A DNA stretch of 64,000 bases, from positions 62,001-126,000 of the forward strand of contig JBGAVG010000007.1 in NCBI GenBank assembly GCA_044228245.1, given 5' to 3'. The translations under genes and the position numbers were made by a program. Shown piece by piece: positions 8,169 through 15,778 of the stretch. Under the pieces are notes generated by a model that was not told the DNA's origin, did no database searches, and was given only the letters and a program-made list of their open reading frames with translations. The DNA comes from Methylotenera_A sp044228245 (GTDB lineage: Bacteria > Pseudomonadota > Gammaproteobacteria > Burkholderiales > Methylophilaceae). Every line of letters begins with the position of its first letter. The stretch's first letter is position 1.

Positions 8169-9209
8169 ATGTTGCATACTAACAACCCAATCATTAAACA
8201 TAAAGCAGGATTACTCAATCTTGCTTCAGAACTTCAAAACGTCTCAAAAGCCTGCAAGATTATGGGCGTGTCGAGAGACACGTTTTATCGCTATCAAGAA
8301 CTCGTTGAAACCGATGGTTTAGAGGGACTCATCAATCGTGAGCGCCGTGTGCCAAATCTCAAGAACCGCGTTGACGAAGGTACAGAGCAAGCCGTCATCA
8401 GTTATGCGATTGACTTCCCAGCTCATGGTCAGCATCGCACCAGTAATGAGCTACGCAAGCGTGGTGTATTTGTTTCAGGTAGCGGCGTCCGCTCTATCTG
8501 GCTACGCCATAAGCTTGAGAACTTCAAATGTCGTTTAAGCGCACTGGAAGCCAAGGTTGCTGATGAAGGCATTGAACTCAGCGATGCGCAAATTGCAGCA
8601 CTGGAGCGCAAACATGAGGATGATGTCGCCTGCGGTGAAATTGAAACGGCGCATCCTGGTTACTTGGGTGCGCAGGATACGTTTTACGTTGGCAACCTCA
8701 AAGGCGTCGGTCGTATCTATCAGCAAACCTTTATCGACACTTACAGCAAGGTAGTGCATTGCAAGCTGTACACGACTAAAACGCCGATTACAGCAGCTGA
8801 TTTACTCAACGATAAGGTGCTGCCGTTCTATACCAGCCATGACCTGCCAATGCTGCGCATCCTCACTGACCGTGGCACTGAATATTGCGGCAAGGTCGAG
8901 CAGCATGACTATCAGCTTTATCTGGCCATCAATGACATTGATCACACCAAAACTAAGGCTATGTCACCGCAGACTAACGGCATATGCGAGCGATTCCATA
9001 AGACCATCTTGCAGGAGTTTTACCAAGTCACATTCCGCAAGAAACTTTATGCTGATATGGAGACCTTGCAAAAAGATCTGGACGATTGGCTCAATTATTA
9101 CAATAATGAAAGAACTCATCAGGGTAAGATTTGCAATGGCAGAACGCCGTTGGAAACTTTACTCAGTGGGAAATTGATTTGGAATGGAAAAAACCTAAAC
9201 CAAATCTAA
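8169..9209 (+). CDS. IS481-family transposase
   Basis: A 346-residue DDE transposase. The N-terminal 75 residues hold a helix-turn-helix (NVSKACKIMGVSRDTFYRYQ), followed by the integrase-core domain. The catalytic acids are visible as D in GAQDTFYVGN, D in ILTDRGTEYCG and E in NGICERFHKTI, and the C-terminus has the usual LNYYNNERTHQGKICNGRTP segment. No frameshift or stop is seen, so the protein could be active. Its translation start lies against a leader hairpin (8104-8168). Confidence 0.95.
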   Translation: MLHTNNPIIKHKAGLLNLASELQNVSKACKIMGVSRDTFYRYQELVETDGLEGLINRERRVPNLKNRVDEGTEQAVISYAIDFPAHGQHRTSNELRKRGVFVSGSGVRSIWLRHKLENFKCRLSALEAKVADEGIELSDAQIAALERKHEDDVACGEIETAHPGYLGAQDTFYVGNLKGVGRIYQQTFIDTYSKVVHCKLYTTKTPITAADLLNDKVLPFYTSHDLPMLRILTDRGTEYCGKVEQHDYQLYLAINDIDHTKTKAMSPQTNGICERFHKTILQEFYQVTFRKKLYADMETLQKDLDDWLNYYNNERTHQGKICNGRTPLETLLSGKLIWNGKNLNQI

Positions 9210-9397
9210 TCTGACAGACACCCTAAAAATTCGGTAACTGTCAGATCAGGTCTGAGCTAGTACACATTAATCTAGGGGTGGTCTGGCGGAAGGCGTCAGA
9301 TCACCAACTCCATCTTCCCTTCCTTTGTTATCTTCAACTGATATCTTGCTGTCACAAGTGATTTATTAAATTAAGTTTTCCCTTATGTTCTGTCAGG

Positions 9398-9655
9398 TTA
9401 AGTCTTAATCGATTGTTTGGCCCTATGTCGCACTAATACTGCCTCAAGCATCTCTGGCAGGTCAACTTTAAGAGCTATAGCCAATTCGTACAATATGCTG
9501 AGCGTCGGCTGATTCTTTGCCAGTTCCAGTTTTGCAATGTAGGTGCGATTAATCCCCGCACGGTGGGCAAGTTCCTCTTGAGACAAATTGAGAGCAGTAC
9601 GGCGAACTCTAAGCTCGGTAGCAAATTCCCTTATTAGCGCCTCATTACTAGCCAT
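9398..9655 (-). CDS. XRE-family helix-turn-helix regulator
   Basis: An 85-residue Cro/CI-type repressor-like protein. The helix-turn-helix is LRVRRTALNLSQEELAHRAG then INRTYIAKLELAKNQPTL, a close match to the HTH_3 domain, followed by a short C-terminal helix (LPEMLEAVLVRHRAK). It is transcribed away from the sORF/UDG-like pair at 9846-10504. The 190-base divergent region contains a perfect palindrome (9807-9833), a plausible operator. It may be a control gene for this small module or for the island as a whole. Confidence 0.88.
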   Translation of the reverse strand: MASNEALIREFATELRVRRTALNLSQEELAHRAGINRTYIAKLELAKNQPTLSILYELAIALKVDLPEMLEAVLVRHRAKQSIKT

Positions 9656-9806
9656 AGACGAAACTATGTCATTTCAGAATACTTTACGCACCCGCATATA
9701 TGGTACATAATTGGGCCAGTAATGACGGCAAACTTGAGAGGTAATAATTCTTCTTATTACACGCTCCCTTTATAGAATATAGCTCAGATACGTGTTACCT
9801 CCTTGG

Positions 9807-9833
9807 GTTGTTATTGCTAATTTCAATAACAAC
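9807..9833. promoter_or_regulatory. Perfect 10-bp inverted repeat in the XRE/sORF divergent region
   Basis: GTTGTTATTG (9807-9816) and CAATAACAAC (9824-9833) are exact complements around a 7-base loop. It ends a single base before the CGGAGGA ribosome site of the sORF. It could be an operator for the neighbouring XRE protein or an RNA stem affecting translation of the sORF-UDG pair. Confidence 0.5.
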
Positions 9834-9845
9834 TCGGAGGAAAGT

Positions 9846-9923
9846 ATGATCAAAAGCAAACTGGCTTCAATTTTTTACATTGAAGGTAACTTAAGATTTC
9901 TAGCTGATATGGAGAGCTCATAA
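9846..9923 (+). CDS. 25-residue leader sORF coupled to the UDG-like gene
   Basis: A short frame starting at ATG 9846 with a strong ribosome site (CGGAGGAAAGT), encoding 25 residues (MIKSKLASIFYIEG, then NLRFLADMESS). Its TAA (9921-9923) overlaps the ATG of the next gene by one base (TAATG), a classic coupling arrangement. No family is recognised. It could be a true small protein or simply a translational leader for the UDG-like gene, which lacks its own good ribosome site apart from GGAG at 9911-9914. Confidence 0.45.
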   Translation: MIKSKLASIFYIEGNLRFLADMESS

Positions 9924-10504
9924 TGTGCCACCTCCAAGTAGGCGCCCAAAGCAAGGTTGCTATCGTGCTATCTTGCCCTGGACAAGCAGAAATGAAAGCA
10001 GGGTATCCGGCAGCGAAAGCTACAGGAACAAATTTAGAAAAATTCCTTATGTTGCTTTCAGAGCATCTTGGTAGAAATGATATTACTAGATTAAATATTA
10101 CCATCACAAATGCCTGGCCAAAGCCTTTATATTTAAAGGAGCACAATCGTTCCGAAGCACTTGAACAAGAAATAATTCAGCCTGACAATTTAAATAGATT
10201 AAGGGGCGAGCTAAACGCCATTACTGACTTAGTAATATTTTGCGGAAACAGGGCGAAGTTGATGGCTAAATTATTAAGCCTTCCGAGCAATCCAAAGTTC
10301 TTATACCTTCCACATTTAGGCGGACGAGGCCTACTGGCTATTAAGGAAGATATTAATGAAAATGAAATTGTTGCTGCTGACGTTCAAATCGCAAGAGGGC
10401 GCAAGTGTAGTAAAAAAATTATTCAGGCAGAAAATACAAACAAGCGACTCGAAGTTGCTGTAAGTCGTTTGTTAGAGGAAATCAAGAACGAGTCTCTTAA
10501 TTAG
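9923..10504 (+). CDS. Uracil-DNA-glycosylase-superfamily-like protein
   Basis: A 193-residue protein that resembles the UDG fold. VAIVLSCPGQAEMKAGYPAA corresponds to the family's first motif (G-x-x-P-G followed by a G-x-P-A turn). A central ITNAWPKP strand and YLPHLGGRGLL take the place of the HPS motif. The catalytic residue cannot be assigned with certainty. Members of the superfamily excise uracil or damaged bases, and some are found in phage and defence loci. It is coupled to the sORF upstream, divergent from an XRE regulator, and ends at a hairpin. The assignment is tentative. Confidence 0.55.
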   Translation: MCHLQVGAQSKVAIVLSCPGQAEMKAGYPAAKATGTNLEKFLMLLSEHLGRNDITRLNITITNAWPKPLYLKEHNRSEALEQEIIQPDNLNRLRGELNAITDLVIFCGNRAKLMAKLLSLPSNPKFLYLPHLGGRGLLAIKEDINENEIVAADVQIARGRKCSKKIIQAENTNKRLEVAVSRLLEEIKNESLN

Positions 10505-10512
10505 ACCATTAC

Positions 10513-10556
10513 TCCCGCTTTTCCCTCACCCCTTAGGGGAATGGTAAAAGCGGGAA
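10513..10556. terminator. Island hairpin, copy 2 (between convergent UDG-like and FtsZ-like genes)
   Basis: TCCCGCTTTT (10513-10522) pairs exactly with AAAAGCGGGA, with an inner CCCCTTAGGGG. It lies between two gene 3' ends and could act as a two-way terminator: the A/T part of the stem gives a short U-run in each direction. It shares the TCCCG-TTTTCCC-CTTA layout with 6236-6280 and 11799-11843. Confidence 0.65.
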
Positions 10557-10562
10557 CCATGA

Positions 10563-11261
10563 TCATTCATCTGGCAAACTAGTAATAACCAGCAAGGCAT
10601 ACATAGAATTACATCCTGAGGTTTCTGGAGCGGCTACCAATGCAGGCTGATCAGATGGGCACATTGATTCTAATGAATTAAGGATCCTGTATGTATTGGT
10701 TATGACCGATTGTGTGTGATGCGCGAACATGACAGCCAACACGCCACTAATCATTAATTCTTGGTCCAGTAAATTCAGATGGGATGAAATTATGGCGCGT
10801 GCTGATGGTATAGACATTTCAAAATTCCCAGAAACCAGCGTCAGGAAGCCTTGCTGGCCACGGCTTAGTACCAACTTAGCATCCTCCCAGTCAACGCCAA
10901 TGAGCCCAGGTGCAAACGAAGGCGCTAGTACAGTATGAATAATGCTGGGTAAGGCTGGATAATCTTCGGTAGTCAATATGGTTACCGGTAGCCAGCGCAG
11001 TTTAGATTCAGCACCTTTCTCTTGGAAACCGATAAGAATATTGCTGGAATCCACCACTTCAAAAATCACGTCGCATTTACTGATGCTGGTTAAATTAGAC
11101 AAACTTATCCAACCAACATCTTCGTGAAAGCTATCAAGGGACTCGAGTACCTCAGGAGTAGGGCGACCACTACCTTCAGCCATCTTTAGTCCGACTAGGA
11201 TAATCGGATAGCTTTCAGTTTCACGTTCGGGAGAATTCTTATAGGTGATGTGCAGGCTCAT
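10563..11261 (-). CDS. Orphan protein resembling the FtsZ C-terminal domain, without a GTPase domain
   Basis: A 232-residue protein of no firm family. Residues ~100-180 resemble the FtsZ C-terminal domain: a helix before PGLIGVDWEDAKLVLSR (FtsZ has PGLINVDFADVRTVMSE), then GFLTLVSG where FtsZ has a Met/Gly-rich turn, then a helix leading to AIISSHLNLL, then ISGVLAVMF, and finally ALLVITSLPD as last strand. The N-terminal ~95 residues have strands (PIILVGLK, CDVIFEVVDSS) but no tubulin signature GGGTGTG, so it should not bind GTP like FtsZ. The ribosome site AAAGG is 11 bases from the ATG. No signal peptide or membrane segment. It could interact with the host FtsZ, but that is inference. Confidence 0.5.
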   Translation of the reverse strand: MSLHITYKNSPERETESYPIILVGLKMAEGSGRPTPEVLESLDSFHEDVGWISLSNLTSISKCDVIFEVVDSSNILIGFQEKGAESKLRWLPVTILTTEDYPALPSIIHTVLAPSFAPGLIGVDWEDAKLVLSRGQQGFLTLVSGNFEMSIPSARAIISSHLNLLDQELMISGVLAVMFAHHTQSVITNTYRILNSLESMCPSDQPALVAAPETSGCNSMYALLVITSLPDE

Positions 11262-11643
11262 TATTGAATTACCTTTCTTTTGAGATTTGAGTCAGCAATG
11301 AGGCAATCTGCTGTATACCAAAAGCTGTAAAGATAAGCCGTACTGTAAAGGTCACAGGGGCTTATAAGGCCTATTTGTCTATAGCAGCTGTAGTGAGGTA
11401 GCAGATTATGGATTGATGTCATTGCTGTATTAAAAAATAAGAGCAAAAATGCTTATTGCCTACTTTCAGTAAAGTTGCATGAATGGACTACTCGTCTATT
11501 GCCAGTAGTTGAATTCCTAAATTTCATCTTAAGGCTTATTGGCAAATCTGAATTAGACGTACACATTTAGCTAATGGGCTCTGTTGTTGATAGAAGCAAA
11601 ATAATAACTATCTAAGAACCAAGATGGTGAGTTGAGAAATTGC

Positions 11644-11700
11644 CACCTCTGAAAGCCGCGTCGTTATTGGCACCTTTCGGAGACTCCCGCCGATATTGGG
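11644..11700 (-). repeat. 57-bp island repeat, right copy (inverted partner of 4889-4945)
   Basis: Read on the minus strand it starts CCCAATATCGGCGGGA, has CGAAAGGTGCCAATAACG in the middle and ends GAGGTG. It differs from the left copy at 8 of 57 positions; four of these are clustered just before the CGAAAGGT block. Together the copies bracket the integrase-to-FtsZ-like segment but not the STAND gene. Confidence 0.75.
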
Positions 11701-11798
11701 TTCTGTGCTAGTGTGGATGGGATTGACTTGTTAGACTTAAAATCAGTTGGGTGAAATATTCTTTTTGAGTTGGCTTACAGGTAGTCAAGAAAGCTAAG

Positions 11799-11843
11799 TT
11801 CCCGATTTTCCCGTCGCCTTAAGAGAGTAAGGGAAACCGGGAA
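11799..11843. terminator. Island hairpin, copy 3 (3' of the STAND gene)
   Basis: TTCCCGATTTTCCC on the left pairs with GGGAAACCGGGAA on the right with one bulge and one wobble, around a loop containing CCTTAAG. It lies about 50 bases past the STAND gene stop on the minus strand. It belongs to the same family as 6236-6280 and 10513-10556. Confidence 0.6.
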
Positions 11844-11891
11844 TGGATGCATGTCAGAAAAGCTTACTTCTCACTTGAAACTAAATAATAA

Positions 11892-14800
11892 TTAAGTAAA
11901 GCGATCTCGTTCTTCTTCAACTTCTGCTCTTTCGATTTGCTGATTGAGTGAGTCTAATTCTTCTTCAATCCATTGGACAACTTCATGTTGAAATCCTGCA
12001 GAAAGCCATGTGCGAAATTTATCGCGGCGCTTCTTGTAGTACAGGCTGGCAGGCCCTGACCAACCTCCGGAATGAAAGATAGCAGAAATGCCACTTTTAA
12101 CCCCTTCCACATTAGAGTACCGCACTAATAGCTCACGCGTTAGCTTACCGCCGCCCGCATCATTAAGTGTTCGCGGTGCAGCATGTGCAATTAATGCAGC
12201 TCTGCTATCTACATCTTGATCGACCCACATTAAAATTTCATCAATAGATATGTCGGCTATTGGGCCGCGAGCCTCAGCCTCATCAAATTTTGTCAGCCCT
12301 CCTTGTAACCAACTCAACAAATCACTACGCCATTTGGGCAACGTTGCTTCAAAATGCCTAGTCAATAATCCCCATACTCCTGAAGGGTCTATAAGCACAA
12401 GTTCATTTGCTAAAGTACCAACATAAGTGTCATAACTGAGACGGTATACTTTACCCATTTCATTGAACAACCTATCAATTAGCGGCATTGCATATGATTG
12501 ATCCCATTTGATAAGTTTGTCACAGACTTCTTTCCATTCATATCCCTCCATTAGATTCACGCTTTCATCATTAGGGATGGTTGTAGTTATTATTTCAAAT
12601 ACTAACTGTGAGTTGAATGGAGACGACTGATCAAATGGCAGATCTCTTAACAAGCTTAGTAACAGATTGATGGAGTTATTATCAGAAATCCGCCGTAGAA
12701 GATCGATCAAACGTTCCATTTGTTGGTTTGGTACAGCTTGCCAAGCAAGGCCAAAACGAAGCCATGAAAATTCTGCTGGTTCAATACGTCCAGCATCAAG
12801 TGCGTCTAAACAGTGCTCAAATAACTCGTGATTGTAAGTAGATGAAATTGCGATTCGCGCACCAAGCCATGCAGTTTCCTGCTTTTCTAGAAGAGCGTTG
12901 ATTGTTGTTAAATATAAACCGAAGTCTTGAGTTTTTAATGTATTCAAATACCCAGCTAAGCAGGTGTGGTGTTTTGTCTGAAGTGTTAATTCAATTAGTT
13001 GCTGTAGTAATGTATGGCTTTGGTCGCTACTCGCAAGTTGCTCGCCAAAATACCAAAGAGCTGGCGTTGAAGGTTTCTTCGGTGTGAGTAGAGGTTTAAT
13101 TTCGGCGAACAGGATCTGTTGTTTGTTTATACGTCGTGCAAGTGCGGTAACGAGTAACTTTGCACGATTCCTGGGCTTGCCATGTCTTTCGCGAAATTCT
13201 TCATCCCATTCCATCCAATCCACATCAATCACGTAGCGTTGCAAACGGCTCTGTAAATCCCGTCGGCTGTACACCCGACTCATCTTAGTCAGTCGGAGTG
13301 TAATAGCAGCATGCTGTTCATCAGTGTGATACTCAAGCCAATGTGAGAAGAATCGATTCAGTTTGCTCGGATCAAGCGACGGCTCATGAATGAGAGTCTC
13401 CAAAATCTGAAACGCGATTTCTGTGCATGGGGGCAGTAATATCTGTTGTTCTACTGCATTGAGTAATGCTTCGCAAACTTCTACCTTTAAGTTTTCAGGC
13501 CAGCTACGCGTCTCATCAATAAGCACCTGAAAATATTGGCGTTGAGCATCCCACCATTCGCCATAGGTCTGGGGTTTCCAAAGATTGGCGCGTTCTTTTA
13601 GACCTTGATATTCTGGGCCAACCATTCTGGAAATCATACCCCCAGTATCCAATGCAGCATGCATAACCTTAAGCGCCAATTGGCGTTCTGCATCGACCTG
13701 TGATCTAAGTAGTTGCAACAAGGCAGGTAAACGCTCTACGGGAGAGGCTTCGGTAGCTGCCCATTCATAGCCAATTTTGAACAGACCAAGCAAAGTACCA
13801 GTTGCATTGTTGCTGTTAGTAGCATTCTCATTTAGTGCTAAACGCGCTAGTATCCTCATGGCGCGTACCGTATAAAGCTTCCAGACGGCAATTTTTTCTA
13901 ACGTCCAAACAATATTTTGACGGCTATTTTCAAAACCATATAACTCTTCATCAGGCCAGCATCCAATCGTTGTTTCTAGAAGTTTTAAAACTGCTGCTGG
14001 GTTAGCTTCAGCTAGGTTTGATAGAAAGCGTGAGCCTTTTTCAGACTCCAGTATATTTTTGTCGGCATAAATTCCATCATTTTTCAAAATATCATTGATG
14101 ACACTGCTAGTAGCACCTTCACCAGCAAACTTGAACATGCTCATGAACCAAGTGTGAAGTGATGTTGGCATCGACTTGAAAACATCTTTGAATCTGAACC
14201 CGTGACCATAGGATTCCCAGAATTGTTTCCAAAGATGAATATGTAATGCTCTTGGAACAAAGAAAAGCGTTCTTGATCCTTGAAGTACGCGACGTGCTCT
14301 AAGACTGCGAATAATTTCTTGAAAGCGTGCCCAAGTGATTGAAGGGTCTGCCTGTTCAATCAAACCCGCAATGTAGCGTGCCTCATCACTTACTGGATCC
14401 TCAAAGCCAAAGCGACTGAACAAAGCCACGTGCCGGGTAGCACAATCAATCTGACGCACTTGCTGCTGGTCGCGCCGTTCATAGCCGTGAAGAAATCTAT
14501 CCCATAGTGGCACGGTTGCAGGAGATCGCAAGATGTCATCAGGATTGGCGCGCAGGTTTTCTGCAACTGCTTGAGCTACGCGCGGTGATCCTTCACAAAT
14601 CTCTACCCAACGATCCAACTCGCGGGATTCGCCAACGTGCCGGGCAATAATCCCTTTGATTGTTTCATCATCAAGTTTAGGGGCTTGAAATCGCTGAATT
14701 TCGGAGTCATATGTTTCATCATGCCCATGATCTAACGTAACCAACTTTAGTGCACCGCTTCTGTTCTTGAGATGTGCCCAAATTTCAGTCATTTCCTGTT

Positions 14801-15665
14801 CAGGCAGCTCATCAATGACAAGCACCAATGGATATTCTGTCTTATTTTTGAGGAGATATCCAAAAATCTGCGACTGACCAAATCGTGTGCCATGTTCAAA
14901 GTATAGGACAATTGGCGCAATGTCGACGTGACGAACTGCTTCAAGAGTAATGCGAGACTTACCTAGTCCTGGTTCGCCAAGAATCCGAATATGTTTGGCT
15001 GAACCAAGCAAACCATCACGTATCTGCTCAATTATTTCCGATTGTTCTTTGGAAGGTTCAAATGGATTCGACATATGGGCATTTTGTTGCCACTCGTCAA
15101 TTAGCAGTGCATCTTGAATAGGGTTAGGCGTAATTGCTGCAGCAACAGCTGGATGACGTTCAATAAATTCGGCGAGTTGACTCGCACCGAGTACGTCTAT
15201 TAGATCCTCGCGTTTTGGATAGCCAAGCCTATTAAATATCTTAGCGATGATTAGCTTCGAATTATTTCGTTGCTGGGGGGTGAGGTCGTGTCCAGTACAA
15301 ATAACTACATAGCTACCATTGTGCTGCAATAGGCGCTCGACTTCAGCAAATAAGCGTCCATTACTATTAATAAGTTCGGCTTCGATAGAGCTATCATTCC
15401 AAGGTTTGAATGAAGTGCCAGATTTGAGTTGGAATCCTGTTAATCCTGTCTTAAATATACAGTCATTAGGTACTTCTTGGTCGGTATCTACTTGAGCATC
15501 AATACCACCGTCGGCGACATTGAGTTTTTCGGATAACGTAAGTGTGGAAGGACTGAGTTTGCAGTATCTGCATTCTGCGCGAAACACATTACGCATTATG
15601 ATTAATGCGTTCTCTGCGCTCAAAGAAGTAATTAACCCAATGGGAATGCTGATTAGACTGTTCAT
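11892..15665 (-). CDS. Nuclease-STAND NTPase, candidate Avs-like antiviral sensor
   Basis: A 1257-residue protein in three parts. Residues ~25-180 look like a PD-(D/E)xK nuclease: ADGGIDAQVD (D56) and a strand GFQLKSG (Q79, K81), flanked by an FRAEC helix. Residues ~200-400 form a STAND-type NTPase: Walker A GEPGLGKSRIT (230-240), Walker B LVLVIDELPEQ (D285, E286), and a winged-helix-like region after it. The last ~800 residues are helical, as in TPR/HEAT-like sensor domains. This order (nuclease, STAND, long repeat region) is that of Avs proteins, which recognise a phage protein and then cut DNA. No partner gene is adjacent on the 5' side apart from a short remnant. Start at 15665 has only a weak site (GGATAGATAA); Met24 is an alternative close to the conserved domain. 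Confidence 0.75.
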   Translation of the reverse strand: MNSLISIPIGLITSLSAENALIIMRNVFRAECRYCKLSPSTLTLSEKLNVADGGIDAQVDTDQEVPNDCIFKTGLTGFQLKSGTSFKPWNDSSIEAELINSNGRLFAEVERLLQHNGSYVVICTGHDLTPQQRNNSKLIIAKIFNRLGYPKREDLIDVLGASQLAEFIERHPAVAAAITPNPIQDALLIDEWQQNAHMSNPFEPSKEQSEIIEQIRDGLLGSAKHIRILGEPGLGKSRITLEAVRHVDIAPIVLYFEHGTRFGQSQIFGYLLKNKTEYPLVLVIDELPEQEMTEIWAHLKNRSGALKLVTLDHGHDETYDSEIQRFQAPKLDDETIKGIIARHVGESRELDRWVEICEGSPRVAQAVAENLRANPDDILRSPATVPLWDRFLHGYERRDQQQVRQIDCATRHVALFSRFGFEDPVSDEARYIAGLIEQADPSITWARFQEIIRSLRARRVLQGSRTLFFVPRALHIHLWKQFWESYGHGFRFKDVFKSMPTSLHTWFMSMFKFAGEGATSSVINDILKNDGIYADKNILESEKGSRFLSNLAEANPAAVLKLLETTIGCWPDEELYGFENSRQNIVWTLEKIAVWKLYTVRAMRILARLALNENATNSNNATGTLLGLFKIGYEWAATEASPVERLPALLQLLRSQVDAERQLALKVMHAALDTGGMISRMVGPEYQGLKERANLWKPQTYGEWWDAQRQYFQVLIDETRSWPENLKVEVCEALLNAVEQQILLPPCTEIAFQILETLIHEPSLDPSKLNRFFSHWLEYHTDEQHAAITLRLTKMSRVYSRRDLQSRLQRYVIDVDWMEWDEEFRERHGKPRNRAKLLVTALARRINKQQILFAEIKPLLTPKKPSTPALWYFGEQLASSDQSHTLLQQLIELTLQTKHHTCLAGYLNTLKTQDFGLYLTTINALLEKQETAWLGARIAISSTYNHELFEHCLDALDAGRIEPAEFSWLRFGLAWQAVPNQQMERLIDLLRRISDNNSINLLLSLLRDLPFDQSSPFNSQLVFEIITTTIPNDESVNLMEGYEWKEVCDKLIKWDQSYAMPLIDRLFNEMGKVYRLSYDTYVGTLANELVLIDPSGVWGLLTRHFEATLPKWRSDLLSWLQGGLTKFDEAEARGPIADISIDEILMWVDQDVDSRAALIAHAAPRTLNDAGGGKLTRELLVRYSNVEGVKSGISAIFHSGGWSGPASLYYKKRRDKFRTWLSAGFQHEVVQWIEEELDSLNQQIERAEVEEERDRFT

Positions 15666-15679
15666 TTATCTATCCAGTT

Positions 15680-15778
15680 TTAATCGTTGTTGAGAGGCGC
15701 ACTAATGGTAACGGTTTTATCCTCTATTATCCACACGGTTTTGCCGACCACTTTGGTCTGAATGTATTGATAAAGTAA
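15680..15778 (-). pseudogene. Possible 3' remnant of a lost gene upstream of the STAND gene
   Basis: On the minus strand about 32 codons read QYIQTKVVGKTVWIIEDK, then TVTISAPLNND, then stop, which looks like real protein sequence. A stop lies four codons further upstream and there is no start codon. The stop is 14 bases before the STAND ATG, a typical operon spacing. It may be the tail of a gene that once preceded the STAND gene, but a chance open stretch is possible. Confidence 0.25.

Larger units (their letters stand above)
8071..9256 (+). mobile_element. IS481-family insertion sequence, apparently intact
   Basis: An 1186-bp unit with imperfect terminal inverted repeats, CTCAATCTGATCTGACA on the left (8071-8087) and, read inward from the right, CTCAGACCTGATCTGACA (9239-9256). 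It is flanked by a 5-bp direct repeat CTAGT (8066-8070 and 9257-9261), the expected target duplication. It carries one full-length transposase gene. The element sits just after the alpA-repA-DUF5710 operon, inside the larger island, so it arrived later or was carried along. End positions are judged from the repeats alone. Confidence 0.82.
11262..11891. other. 630-bp non-coding region between the FtsZ-like gene and the STAND gene
   Basis: No convincing gene on either strand; the only frame (11261-11446, minus) has a composition unlike a protein and shares its end with the FtsZ-like start. The region holds the right copy of the 57-bp repeat (11644-11700) and island hairpin copy 3 (11799-11843). 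The promoter of the FtsZ-like gene must lie in its first part, but I cannot pick it out. Confidence 0.5.

Noticed and set aside
11261..11446. 61-codon minus-strand frame upstream of the FtsZ-like gene
   Set aside because: Low-quality composition, ends at the FtsZ-like start, no ribosome site.
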